A stretch of DNA of 64,000 nucleotides from Rhodospirillaceae bacterium bin65 (GTDB lineage Bacteria; Pseudomonadota; Alphaproteobacteria; Bin65). Shown piece by piece: positions 31,267-40,228 of this stretch. Below the pieces are notes generated by a model. The model was not told where the DNA came from and did no database searches. It saw only the letters and a program-made list of their open reading frames with translations. Numbering within the stretch: the stretch's first letter is position 1; each line of letters begins with the position of its first letter. The position numbers were made by a program, and so were the translations under genes. The stretch lies in assembly GCA_002238725.1 (NCBI GenBank), contig MPMX01000002.1, positions 145,198 to 209,197 on the forward strand, written 5' to 3'.

Positions 31267-31839
31267 ATGGCCCGACCGCGCAGTTTCGATGCCGGCGACG
31301 TGCTGGACAAGGCCAAGGCCATTTTCTGGGCGAAAGGCTTTGAAGGATCTTCGATCAGCGATCTGGCGGCGGCGACCGGCCTCAAGACCGGTAGCCTCTA
31401 CAACGGCTTCGGCGACAAGCATTCGCTGTATCTGAAAACCCTCGACAGGTATCGCGAAAAGGAAGTCGCTGCAGCCGTCGGGTGGATCGAACGCCAGGAC
31501 TGCCGCGGCGCCGAAGCGGTCGCCGGTTTCCTCAAGATGATCGCCGCGCAAGTCGAATCCGGCGCCTACCGCAACGGCTGCTTCCTGTGCAATGCAGCGG
31601 TCGATCAAGCGCCGCACGATCCTGCGATCGCTGCCCGCGTCAGCGCCAACATGGCCCCGCTGCGCCAGGTATTCCACGAGCAGTTGAAGAGAGACCCGCG
31701 CACCGCAGAAGCGGCCGCAATCCTCGCCGATTTTGCGCTGGCCGCCTATCTCGGCATGTTCGTGATGATCCGCGGCGGCGCCGACGGCGCCATGGTGCGA
31801 AGGGCCGTTTCGGTCACCAGCGCGGCGCTCAGCGTCTGA
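31267..31839 (+). CDS. TetR/AcrR family regulator
   Basis: A 190-residue regulator; the ATG at 31267 begins the standard MARPRSFD. Helix-turn-helix: KAKAIFWAKGFEGSSISDLAAATGLKTGSLYNGFGDKHSLYLKTL (about residues 17-60). The ligand domain has YRNGCFLCNAAVD, whose two Cys could be redox or metal sensitive, as in several YxaF/LmrA-like regulators. A short ATCG-AA-CGAT inverted repeat at 31233-31242 is a possible operator. Target genes are unknown; the next gene downstream is an M17 aminopeptidase. Confidence 0.9.
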   Translation: MARPRSFDAGDVLDKAKAIFWAKGFEGSSISDLAAATGLKTGSLYNGFGDKHSLYLKTLDRYREKEVAAAVGWIERQDCRGAEAVAGFLKMIAAQVESGAYRNGCFLCNAAVDQAPHDPAIAARVSANMAPLRQVFHEQLKRDPRTAEAAAILADFALAAYLGMFVMIRGGADGAMVRRAVSVTSAALSV

Positions 31840-31901
31840 GAGGCCGCATCGCGGCTCCGTTCTGTAGCGCGCCCGGCAAACGCCGGTTATAGAACACTGC
31901 T

Positions 31902-33293
31902 ATGGAGACCTCGTTCGACGCCGCCACGCAGACCGCGCCGGAAATCGCTGCCGGCGCGACGCCCATCTCGGTGTTTGATGAAGCGGCGCTGAAAACCTGG
32001 CTTGCCGGACAGCCGCCGGAGACCAGCGCATGGGTGCAATCGACGGGCTTCGAGGCGAAAGTCGGCTCGGTCTGTGCAGTTCCCGGTAAAGACGGCAGGA
32101 TCGACCGCATTCTGTGCGGCCGGGACGAGGATACGCCCGACATTTGGCGCCTGGCGGCCCTGCCCGACCACCTGCCGGTCGACGACTATGCGCTCGACTT
32201 CGGCGCCGATCCGGCGCAGGCCGCACTGGGCTGGATGCTCGGCGCCTACCGGTTCGACCGGTACAAGACTGCGGAGAAGGCCAAACGACCGATCCTCGGC
32301 CTGCCGGACGACGTCGACCGCCGGCGGCTTGCCGCCACTGTCGAGGCGATGTTTCTGGCGCGCGATCTGATCAACACGCCCGCCGAAGACATGAAACCCA
32401 GCGATCTGGCCACCGCCGCCGGAGCCGTCGCCGAGCGCTACGGCGCCGAATTTCGCGTTACGGCGGGCGCGGATTTGCTGGAGCGGAACTATCCCGCAAT
32501 CCATGCGGTCGGCCGGGCCGCCGCGGACGCGCCGCGCCTGATCGACCTGACATGGGGCGATCCCGGCGGTCCGAAGGTTACGCTGGTCGGCAAGGGTGTG
32601 TGTTTCGACAGCGGCGGCCTGGGCATCAAGCCGGCGGCGGGCATGAAGCTGATGAAAAAGGATATGGGCGGCGCGGCCTCAGTGCTCGGCCTCGCCGGCA
32701 TGATCATGGCGCTCAATCTGCCGGTGCGCCTGCGCCTGCTGATCCCGGCGGTTGAGAACGCCATTGCCGGCAACGCCTACCGGCCAATGGACGTGATAAG
32801 GACGCGCAAGGGCCTGACCGTGGAAATCGGCCACACCGACGCCGAAGGCCGGGTCATCCTGTGCGATGCGCTGGCCGACGCGGCGTGCGAGGAACCGGAC
32901 CTGCTGCTGGACGTCGCCACGCTGACCGGCGCCGCCCGGGTGGCGCTGGGAACGGAACTGCCGGCCCTGTTCTGCAACGACGACGGCCTGGCGCAGGATA
33001 TCCTGGCCCATGGCGAGGCCTCGGACGATCCGCTATGGCGCCTGCCCCTGTGGCCGGGCTATCGCAAGCTGATCGAAGGCGAGGCCGGCGACATCACCAA
33101 CGCCCCGGAGGGCCCGTTCGGCGGCGCGATCACCGCCGCCCTGTTCCTGGAACGCTTCGTCGGCGGCGCGGCCCGCTGGGCGCATATCGACACCATGGGA
33201 TGGAACACGACCGCCCGGCCCGGCCGGCCGAAGGGCGGCGAAGCGCTGGCTCTGCGCGCCCTTTTTGCCGCGATCGAAGACCGTTACGCCTGA
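31902..33293 (+). CDS. Leucyl aminopeptidase family protein (M17)
   Basis: A 463-residue M17 metallopeptidase. The N-terminal domain (to about 160) is divergent. The catalytic domain starts at INTPAEDMKPSDLA. Metal and active-site motifs: GKGVCFDSGGLGIKPAAGMKLMKKDMGGAA (Lys, Asp and catalytic Lys) and GHTDAEGRVILCDAL (metal Asp/Glu; Arg); the usual NTDAEGR reads HTDAEGR here. It removes N-terminal residues from peptides in the cytosol. The length is a little below PepA (about 500). It ends 29 nt from a convergent gene. Confidence 0.93.
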   Translation: METSFDAATQTAPEIAAGATPISVFDEAALKTWLAGQPPETSAWVQSTGFEAKVGSVCAVPGKDGRIDRILCGRDEDTPDIWRLAALPDHLPVDDYALDFGADPAQAALGWMLGAYRFDRYKTAEKAKRPILGLPDDVDRRRLAATVEAMFLARDLINTPAEDMKPSDLATAAGAVAERYGAEFRVTAGADLLERNYPAIHAVGRAAADAPRLIDLTWGDPGGPKVTLVGKGVCFDSGGLGIKPAAGMKLMKKDMGGAASVLGLAGMIMALNLPVRLRLLIPAVENAIAGNAYRPMDVIRTRKGLTVEIGHTDAEGRVILCDALADAACEEPDLLLDVATLTGAARVALGTELPALFCNDDGLAQDILAHGEASDDPLWRLPLWPGYRKLIEGEAGDITNAPEGPFGGAITAALFLERFVGGAARWAHIDTMGWNTTARPGRPKGGEALALRALFAAIEDRYA

Positions 33294-33322
33294 CGGCCCG
33301 GCGTCCGCCTGCGGGCGCCGCG

Positions 33323-34267
33323 TCAATACCCGCGTGCGGGATCGACGATGTTGTTCGGCGGTTCGCCCCGCTCCACCCGGCGGTAATTTTCCGCAACCTC
33401 TGCCGCTGCCGTAACGGGGTTCGTGATGCCGGCATTGTGCGGCGTGAGGCGGATCTTCGGATGGGTCCAGAAGGGATGGTCTTTCGGCAGGGGCTCCTCC
33501 CGGAACACGTCCAGCTTGGCAAATTTCAGCTTCCGCCCGTCCAGGGCGGCGATCAGGTCCGCGTCGACGACGTGGCCGCCGCGCGCCGCATTGATGATGC
33601 CGCCTCCGACCGGCATCAACGCGAGAGCCCGGGCATCGAGGATGCCTTCGGTCTCGGGAGTCAGCGGCAGCAGGCAGACGATGATCTCCGAGCGCTGCAT
33701 AAAGGCGTCGAAGCCGTCAGCGCCATGAAAGCCGGCGACGCCCGGGATGTCTTTCGGCGTCCGGCTCCAGCCGGCAACGTCGAAGTCCAGCAGTTTCAGC
33801 TTGCGGGCGGTATCGGCGCCGATCGCGCCGACGCCCATCACGCCGACCCGGCGCGTGCTCGCCGCCGGATGGGACACCGGGTTCCAGCGATTTGCCGCCT
33901 GGTCCCGGTCGTAGCGGTCGGCGTCGCGGTGGTAATGCAGCACGCTGTGCACGCAATACTCGCTCATCCGCGCCACGAGGTCGGGATCGACAAGGCGCGC
34001 CACCGGCACGCCCGCCGGCAGGTCGTCATGCTTGAAGATATGATCGACGCCCATGCCCAGCGACTGGATCAGCCTCAGGCGCGGCAGGCCGGCGAGCAGG
34101 CCCGGCGGCGGATCCCAGACCAGGGCGGCGGTTATGTCCCGGACATCGCCGAGCTCGTCGGGATACAGCCGCACCTCGATCCCGCCCGGCTGCCCGCTCA
34201 GCAGTTCGCGCCATTTGCCGAAATAGGGGTCCATGTCGCCCCAGGACGAGGCCAAGAGCAGTGTCAT
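33323..34267 (-). CDS. D-2-hydroxyacid dehydrogenase, glyoxylate/hydroxypyruvate reductase A-like
   Basis: A 314-residue NAD(P)-dependent enzyme starting at the ATG at 34267. The Rossmann motif is VGVMGVGAIGADTARKL. Catalytic Arg is in NAARGGHVVD, Glu in FREEPLPKDHP, and His in TPHNAGIT, the Arg-Glu-His set of the D-isomer family. GhrA-type enzymes reduce glyoxylate and hydroxypyruvate. It starts 37 nt after yejF, so it may be the last gene of the transporter operon and act on a product of the imported compound. Confidence 0.88.
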   Translation of the reverse strand: MTLLLASSWGDMDPYFGKWRELLSGQPGGIEVRLYPDELGDVRDITAALVWDPPPGLLAGLPRLRLIQSLGMGVDHIFKHDDLPAGVPVARLVDPDLVARMSEYCVHSVLHYHRDADRYDRDQAANRWNPVSHPAASTRRVGVMGVGAIGADTARKLKLLDFDVAGWSRTPKDIPGVAGFHGADGFDAFMQRSEIIVCLLPLTPETEGILDARALALMPVGGGIINAARGGHVVDADLIAALDGRKLKFAKLDVFREEPLPKDHPFWTHPKIRLTPHNAGITNPVTAAAEVAENYRRVERGEPPNNIVDPARGY

Positions 34268-34304
34268 TGTCGAGGCGTCCTCTTTCGTGTCCCGCCGCAG
34301 GCCT

Positions 34305-35933
34305 TCACGCCGCGACAATACCGGTTTCGTCGGCCTTGAAGTCGAATGCCGCATCCATCAGCGCCCTTGTATAGGGCTCCTGCGGATTGTCGAGCACCGC
34401 CCCGGCCGGTCCCTGTTCCACGACCTTGCCGTCGCGCATGACGATCACCTGGTGGCTCATGGCCCGGACGACCTTCAGATCGTGGCTGATGAACAGATAG
34501 GCGAGATCGTGGTCGCGCTGGAGCTGGTGCAGCAGATCGATGATCTGGCTCTGCACGGACCGGTCGAGCGCAGAGGTCGGCTCGTCCAGCACCACGACCT
34601 TCGGCTTGAGCACGATGGCGCGGGCGATCGAGACGCGCTGGCGCTGGCCGCCGGAAAATTCGTGCGGATACCGGTGGCGGGTGTCGGGATCGAGGCCGGT
34701 CTCCACCAGGGCGTCGACAACCGCCCGCTCGCGCTCTTCGGGGTTGCCCAGACCGTGGATTTTCAACCCTTCCTCGACGATTTCGCCGACCGACAGCCGC
34801 GGGCTCAGGCTGCCGAACGGATCCTGGAACACGATCTGCATCTCGCGCCGCAGCGGGCGCAGCGCCTTCCACCCCAGGCCCTGGATATCCTGGCCCTGGT
34901 AGACAATCGGCCCGCGGCTCGAGATCAGGCGCAACAGGCCGAGACCGAGGGAAGACTTGCCGGAGCCGCTTTCGCCGACGATGCCGACGGTCTCGCCGGC
35001 GCGGACGCTCAAGGACACGTCGTCGACCGCCTTGATGTGATCGACGGTCCGGCGGAACACGCCGGCCTTGATCGGGTACCAGACCCTGAACCCCTCTGCG
35101 GCAAGCATTTCCGCAGCGCCGTCCGGCACCTCCGGCGGCGCGCCCTTCGGTTCCGAAGTCAGCAGACGCCTTGTGTATTCGTGCTGCGGCCGGCCGAAGA
35201 CATCGGCGACCGCTCCCTCTTCCACCACTTCGCCCAGGCGCATGACGGCAACCCGGTCGGCGAAATGCTCGACGACGCCGAGATCGTGGGTAATGAACAG
35301 GATGCCGAGGCCCATATCCTTCTGGAGGTCTTTCAGAAGCTGAAGGATCGTCGCCTGGATCGTGACGTCGACGGCCGTCGTCGGCTCATCGGCGATCAGC
35401 AGGTCGGGTTCGTTGGCGAGCGCCATGGCGATCATCACCCGCTGGCGCTGGCCGCCCGACAGTTCGTGCGGGAAGGAGCCGAGCCGCCGCTCCGCTTCCT
35501 TGATGCCGACTTTCTCCAGCAGTTCGAGTACCCGCTTGCGCGCGGCATCTCTCACCATGCCCTTGTGGATGCGCAAAATTTCGCCGATCTGCTTCTCGAC
35601 TGTGTGCAACGGGTTGAGCGCGGTCAGCGGCTCCTGGAAGATCATGGAAATCCGGTTGCCGCGAATCTTGCGCAATACCGGTTTCGAGGCGCCCATGAGC
35701 TCTTCGCCCCGGAATTCGATACTGCCGGACGGGTGGCGCGCCTGCGGATAGGGCAATAGCTGTAGAATCGACAGGGCCGAGACCGATTTTCCTGAGCCGC
35801 TTTCGCCGACGATCGCGAGAGTTTCGCCCTTGTCGACGTGGAAGGACACACCCTTGACGGCACGAACCGTGCCGTCCGGCACCCTGAATTCGACTTTCAG
35901 GTCGTCGACGTTGAGCAGGCGTTCGGCGCTCAT
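34305..35933 (-). CDS. yejF: Oligopeptide/microcin C ABC transporter, double ATPase (YejF-like)
   Basis: A 542-residue protein with two complete ABC domains. Each has Walker A GESGSGKS (about residues 43 and 320), LSGGQRQR or FSGGQRQR, and Walker B LLIADEP or VVVLDEP. This fused layout is typical of YejF, replacing separate OppD and OppF. It powers the YejB/YejE channel. The start at 35933 overlaps the yejE stop by 4 nt (ATGA), so the subunits are coupled. In E. coli Yej takes up microcin C and peptides; the natural substrate here is unknown. Confidence 0.92.
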   Translation of the reverse strand: MSAERLLNVDDLKVEFRVPDGTVRAVKGVSFHVDKGETLAIVGESGSGKSVSALSILQLLPYPQARHPSGSIEFRGEELMGASKPVLRKIRGNRISMIFQEPLTALNPLHTVEKQIGEILRIHKGMVRDAARKRVLELLEKVGIKEAERRLGSFPHELSGGQRQRVMIAMALANEPDLLIADEPTTAVDVTIQATILQLLKDLQKDMGLGILFITHDLGVVEHFADRVAVMRLGEVVEEGAVADVFGRPQHEYTRRLLTSEPKGAPPEVPDGAAEMLAAEGFRVWYPIKAGVFRRTVDHIKAVDDVSLSVRAGETVGIVGESGSGKSSLGLGLLRLISSRGPIVYQGQDIQGLGWKALRPLRREMQIVFQDPFGSLSPRLSVGEIVEEGLKIHGLGNPEERERAVVDALVETGLDPDTRHRYPHEFSGGQRQRVSIARAIVLKPKVVVLDEPTSALDRSVQSQIIDLLHQLQRDHDLAYLFISHDLKVVRAMSHQVIVMRDGKVVEQGPAGAVLDNPQEPYTRALMDAAFDFKADETGIVAA

Positions 35934-37096
35934 GTCGTCCGTCCTGCAGTCGCGAGGCCGGCATCTGCCGTCGGGTAACTCCTGGATTTCGCGGCCGCCG
36001 AATCGGGGTCCTGCTCCGGAGGCGGCGCAGCGGCGGCAATGCCCTTTCGCGGATCGAAGGCGTCGCGCACCGCCTCGCCTATAAACACCAGCAGGCTCAG
36101 CAGAATGCCCAGAACGAAAAACGCCGTAACGCCGAGCCAGGGTGCTTCGAGGTTCGAGCGGCCCTGCTTCAGCAGTTCGCCCAACGACGGCGAACCGGGC
36201 GGCAGGCCGTAGCCCAGAAAATCGAGCGAGGTGAGCGCGACGATCGAACCCGAGAGAATGAAGGGCATGAAGGTGAGGGTCGCGACCATCGCGTTGGGCA
36301 GCACATGCTTGAACATGATCGTGACATCGCTCGCGCCCAGGGCCCGGGCCGCGCGGACATAGTCGAAATTGCGCGCCCGAAGAAATTCGGCCCTTACGAC
36401 GCCGACCAGCGCCATCCAGCTGAACAGCAGCAGGATAATCAGCAGCCACCAGAAGTTCGGCTCGATGATGGCGGATAAAATGATGAGCAGGTACAGAATC
36501 GGGACGGATTCCCAGATTTCGATGAAGCGCTGCAGCGACAGGTCTGTCCAGCCGCCGAAATAGCCCTGAACCGCCCCCATAGCGATGCCAATCACCGTGC
36601 TGAGCAGCGTCAGGACAAGTCCGAACAGGACGGACAGCCGGAACCCGTAGATCACCCGGGCCAGCACATCGCGCGCCTGGTCGTCCGTCCCCAGCGGGTT
36701 GGCGGTCGACGGCGGCGTCGGCGACGGATCGGGCAGGCCGATGACCTGGGAATCGTAGCGATACGGGATGAGCGGCCAGATCATCCAGCCCTTTTCGCCG
36801 ATCTTTTTCTGCACGAAGCGGTCGGTATAGTCGGTCTCGGTTTCGAACTCGCCGCCGAAGGTCGTTTCGGCGTAGCGGTGGACCGACGGCAGATAGAGGC
36901 CATCGTCGTACCAGACCGCGATCGGCCGGTCGTTGGCGATCAGTTCGGCGAACAGGCTGAGGAAGAAAAGGACAGCAAATATCCAGAGGGACCAGTAGCC
37001 CCGCCGGTTGGCTCTGAAGTTGGCAAGGCGCCGTGCCGTGACCGGCGTAATCCGCCACCACAGGAACCTGTCCTTCCGGGCCGCCGCGACGCTCAT
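35930..37096 (-). CDS. yejE: ABC transporter permease (YejE-like)
   Basis: A 388-residue inner-membrane permease. After an N-terminal helix (about residues 33-52) a large periplasmic loop of some 120 residues follows (DDGLYLPSVHRYAETTFGGEFETETDYTDRF), characteristic of YejE. Five further helices carry the ATPase-docking EAA loop ARALGASDVTIMFKHVLPNA. A Pro/Ala-rich tail follows. Its start lies 67 nt after the yejB stop, because five tandem copies of a 14-nt unit separate them; normally these genes touch. Confidence 0.92.
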   Translation of the reverse strand: MSVAAARKDRFLWWRITPVTARRLANFRANRRGYWSLWIFAVLFFLSLFAELIANDRPIAVWYDDGLYLPSVHRYAETTFGGEFETETDYTDRFVQKKIGEKGWMIWPLIPYRYDSQVIGLPDPSPTPPSTANPLGTDDQARDVLARVIYGFRLSVLFGLVLTLLSTVIGIAMGAVQGYFGGWTDLSLQRFIEIWESVPILYLLIILSAIIEPNFWWLLIILLLFSWMALVGVVRAEFLRARNFDYVRAARALGASDVTIMFKHVLPNAMVATLTFMPFILSGSIVALTSLDFLGYGLPPGSPSLGELLKQGRSNLEAPWLGVTAFFVLGILLSLLVFIGEAVRDAFDPRKGIAAAAPPPEQDPDSAAAKSRSYPTADAGLATAGRTT

Positions 37097-37166
37097 GCCC
37101 GGATACTCATGCCCGGATACTCATGTCCGGATACTCATGTCCGGATACTCATGCCCGGATACTCAT
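37097..37166 (-). repeat. 14-bp tandem repeat at the yejB-yejE junction
   Basis: Five head-to-tail copies of ATGAGTATCCGGGC (two carry A for the fourth G), read on the minus strand. They begin in the ATGA overlap with the yejB stop and end at the true yejE ATG. Every unit contains an ATG that would encode only Met-Ser-Ile-Arg-Ala or Thr before running into a stop or the next unit. The pattern looks like repeated slippage duplication of an original start region. Confidence 0.92.
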
Positions 37167-38260
37167 GCGGGGCGCGCCTCGAAATCGATCCGGGGATCGA
37201 CCCAGATATAGGTGAGGTCGGTGATCAGCTTCACGAGCAGGCCGATCAGCGAGAAGAAGAACAGGGTGGCGAAGACGACCGGGTAGTCGCGGTTGACGAT
37301 CGCCTCGAATCCGAGCAGGCCAAGGCCGTCCAGATTGAAGATGACCTCGATCAGCAGCGACCCGGTGAACAGGATGCCGATGAACGCTCCGGGGAATCCG
37401 GCGATCACGATCAGCATCGCGTTGCGGAAGACATGGCCGTAGAGCACGCGCCGCTCGCCCATGCCCTTGGCCCGCGCGGTCACGACATACTGTTTGTTGA
37501 TCTCCTCCAAGAAGCTGTTCTTGGTCAGCAGCGTCAGCGCCGCGAAGCCGCCGATCACCAGCGCCAGCACCGGCAGCGCGATGTGCCACAGATAGTCGAG
37601 CACCTGCTCGACGGTCGACAGCTGGCTGAAATTCTCCGATACCAGCCCTTTCAGCGGGAACCACTGGACGACAGCGCCGGTGGCGAACAGGATGACCAGC
37701 AGGATCGCGAACAGGAAGCCGGGAATGGCGTTGGCGACGACGACGATGCCGCTGGTCCACACGTCGAACGCCGAGCCGTCGCGCACCGCCTTGCCGATGC
37801 CCAGCGGGATGCAGACCAGATAGATGATGAGCGTCGTCCACAGGCCGAGCGAAATGGAGACGGGCATCTTCTCCAGCACCAGATCGACCACCGGCCGGTT
37901 CTTGAAAAAGCTCTGGCCGAAATCGAAGCTCGCATAGCTGGCGATCATCAAGGCGAAACGCTCGTGCGGCGGCTTGTCGAGGTTGAGCTGTTTGCGCAGC
38001 TTTTCCAGCAGTTCCGGATCCAGTCCGCGGCCGGCGCGCGATTCGGCGCCCCGTTGCTGTTCCTGCTGGCCGATGCCGGCTTCCTGACCGCGCGACGAGC
38101 CGGTCCGCTCCGCCACCTGGTCGCCGCCCTGACGCAGGTTCGCGATCAGCTGATCGATCGGCCCGCCGGGCGCCATGTTGATGATGACGAAATTGATCAC
38201 CATGATCCCGAGCAGCGTCGGGACGATCAGCAGCAGGCGGCGGACGATATAGGCCAGCAT
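37163..38260 (-). CDS. yejB: ABC transporter permease (YejB-like)
   Basis: A 365-residue permease with six hydrophobic helices, starting MLAYIVRRLLLIVPTLLGIMVINF as YejB/OppB proteins do. An extra hydrophilic stretch rich in Gln, Glu and Arg (about residues 50-85, GSSRGQEAGIGQQEQQRG) is typical of YejB. The EAA loop is TARAKGMGERRVLYGHVFRNA. It pairs with YejE to form the channel. The stop codon overlaps the first of five tandem 14-nt repeats that precede yejE. Confidence 0.92.
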   Translation of the reverse strand: MLAYIVRRLLLIVPTLLGIMVINFVIINMAPGGPIDQLIANLRQGGDQVAERTGSSRGQEAGIGQQEQQRGAESRAGRGLDPELLEKLRKQLNLDKPPHERFALMIASYASFDFGQSFFKNRPVVDLVLEKMPVSISLGLWTTLIIYLVCIPLGIGKAVRDGSAFDVWTSGIVVVANAIPGFLFAILLVILFATGAVVQWFPLKGLVSENFSQLSTVEQVLDYLWHIALPVLALVIGGFAALTLLTKNSFLEEINKQYVVTARAKGMGERRVLYGHVFRNAMLIVIAGFPGAFIGILFTGSLLIEVIFNLDGLGLLGFEAIVNRDYPVVFATLFFFSLIGLLVKLITDLTYIWVDPRIDFEARPA

Positions 38261-38279
38261 TTCGCGCCCCGCTCCGCCG

Positions 38280-40148
38280 CTATTTCAGGCTTGCGATGCG
38301 GCCCCGCAGCCGGGCCGCCTTCGCCGGGTCGAACCACCAGGTCATGATATCCGCGCCGCTGATCGTCGGTTTGTCCGGATAGCCGAACTTGTCCCAGAAA
38401 ACGAGGCGCTCGAAGGGAATGTGCCAGTTCGGGATCGCGAGGTGCTGGCTGAGCAGCAGCCTGTCCAGCGCCCGAGTCCGCAGGACGAGGCTTTTCCGAT
38501 CGGGCGCGGCGATCAGTTGCTCGACGAGATCGTCAACCGCGCGGTTCTGCAGGCCGCTCCAGTTGTTGCTCGCCGGCCGCTTGGCGGCTGCCGTGGTCCA
38601 GTAGCCGCGCTGCTCGTTGCCGGGCGAGAGCGACTGGCCCCAGCCGAGGACGACGACGTCGAAATCGAATTTGCGCACCCGGTTCACATACTGGGAGAAA
38701 TCGACCAGCCGGATGCGCATGTCGATGCCAAGCCGCTTCAGGTTGCGCCGCACCGGCAGGACGATGCGTTCGAACGCCGGCGAGCGCAACAGGATGGTGA
38801 ACCGGAAGGGCCGGCCGGTCTTTGCGTTGACCAGGCGGAAGTCGCGCACGACCCAGCCGGCCTCCTTCAGCAGCCTGAACGCCTCGCGCAGGCCGGGGCG
38901 GATGTTGCTGTCCTTGTAGACGGGCAGCGTATAGGGCGCGGTGAACACCCGATCCGGCACCGCGCCGGGATAGCGCCGCTTCAAACCCTGCAAAAGTGCG
39001 AGCACCGCGCCCCGAGGCTTTCCGGGGCGGGAGGCGAGTTCCGAATTGTCGAAGAAGCTGCGGGTGCGCTTGTATTGCCTGAAAAACAGGTTGCGATTGG
39101 TCCATTCGAAATCGAAGGCATAGACCAGCGCCCGGCGCACGCGCCAGTCCTGGAACAGCGGATTGCGCATGTTGTAGATGAAGGCCTGCATGCCGCTCGG
39201 CTGGCCGGTCGGGAATTTCTTCTGGATCAGCAGCCCTTCGCGCCTGGCGGCAATGTCGTAGGCCCGCGCCCAGGCCGAGGCCGTGTTTTCCGCCCGGTAA
39301 TCGAACTGCCCGGCTTTCAGAGCCTCGCGCATGACCGACGTGTCGAAGAAATATTCGTAACGGATCAGGTCGAAATTATGGTGGCCGACGTTGGCCGGTA
39401 TGGATTTCCCCCAGTAGTTCTCGACCCGGACATATTCGATGCGGCGGCCCGGAGACATCTTGCCGATCCGGTAGGGGCCGCTGCCCAGGGGAGGATCGAG
39501 GGAGAATTTCGTAAAATCCCGCTTCGCCCAATAGTGTTTCGGCAGGATGCTGAGGTCGCCGGCGACGATCAGCGGCAACTCCCGGTTCGTCCCGCTGCGG
39601 AAGGTAAATTTCACCGAACGCAGCCCGGTCTTCTCTGCCCGGACGATGTCGCGAAAATAGTAGCTGTAGAAAGGCCGACCCTGCTTGCGCAGGATGTCTA
39701 TGGAGAAGATCACGTCCTCCACGGTTACCGGCTTGCCGTCGTGCCAGCGCGCTTTGGCGTTGAGCGTGAACTCAACCCAGGACCGGTCTTTCGGGTAGCG
39801 GATTTTCTCCGCAAGCAGCGGATACAGCGTAAACGCTTCGTCGTCCGCCCGTTTCATGAGCGTATCGTAAATCAGCCCGGCCCCGGCGGCCGCCGTGCCC
39901 TTGACGATGTAGGGGTTAAGGCTGTCGAACGTGCCCTGGCTCGCCAGCCACAGGCTGCCTCCCTTCGGCGCCTTCGGGTTGACATAGTCGAAATGCGGGA
40001 ACCCGGCCTTGTATTTCGGCGTGCCGTGCATGGCGATCGCGTGACCGGCGACGATATCGGACGCACGCGCGGCTTCGTCGGCGGCGCCCGGCGCCGACAC
40101 GGCGACAAGCGAGACGTGAGCTGCCAGAATTGCAACGATCCATCGCAT
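38280..40148 (-). CDS. yejA: Periplasmic solute-binding protein (YejA-like, family 5)
   Basis: A 622-residue binding protein. The first 24 residues are a signal peptide (MRWIVAILAAHVSLVAVSAPGAA). The family 5 signature is in PLLAEKIRYPKDRSWVEFTLNAKARWHDGKPVTVEDVIFSIDILRK (near 110-150). The length and PHFDYVNPKAPKGG near the N-terminus are specific for the YejA group. It captures oligopeptides for YejBEF. I start at the ATG at 40148; an upstream extension would run into the SDR gene. The yejB start lies 19 nt downstream. Confidence 0.93.
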   Translation of the reverse strand: MRWIVAILAAHVSLVAVSAPGAADEAARASDIVAGHAIAMHGTPKYKAGFPHFDYVNPKAPKGGSLWLASQGTFDSLNPYIVKGTAAAGAGLIYDTLMKRADDEAFTLYPLLAEKIRYPKDRSWVEFTLNAKARWHDGKPVTVEDVIFSIDILRKQGRPFYSYYFRDIVRAEKTGLRSVKFTFRSGTNRELPLIVAGDLSILPKHYWAKRDFTKFSLDPPLGSGPYRIGKMSPGRRIEYVRVENYWGKSIPANVGHHNFDLIRYEYFFDTSVMREALKAGQFDYRAENTASAWARAYDIAARREGLLIQKKFPTGQPSGMQAFIYNMRNPLFQDWRVRRALVYAFDFEWTNRNLFFRQYKRTRSFFDNSELASRPGKPRGAVLALLQGLKRRYPGAVPDRVFTAPYTLPVYKDSNIRPGLREAFRLLKEAGWVVRDFRLVNAKTGRPFRFTILLRSPAFERIVLPVRRNLKRLGIDMRIRLVDFSQYVNRVRKFDFDVVVLGWGQSLSPGNEQRGYWTTAAAKRPASNNWSGLQNRAVDDLVEQLIAAPDRKSLVLRTRALDRLLLSQHLAIPNWHIPFERLVFWDKFGYPDKPTISGADIMTWWFDPAKAARLRGRIASLK

Positions 40149-40228
40149 GACGTCATTCGCGACAAACGGATGGCGAGAGTAAGGCGAGAGCTTCAGGCGC
40201 GCCCGAACGAGTAAGGTCTTTACTGCGT

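Noticed and set aside
37097..37166. CRISPR-like array
   Set aside because: The unit is 14 bp with no spacers; it is a head-to-tail tandem repeat.
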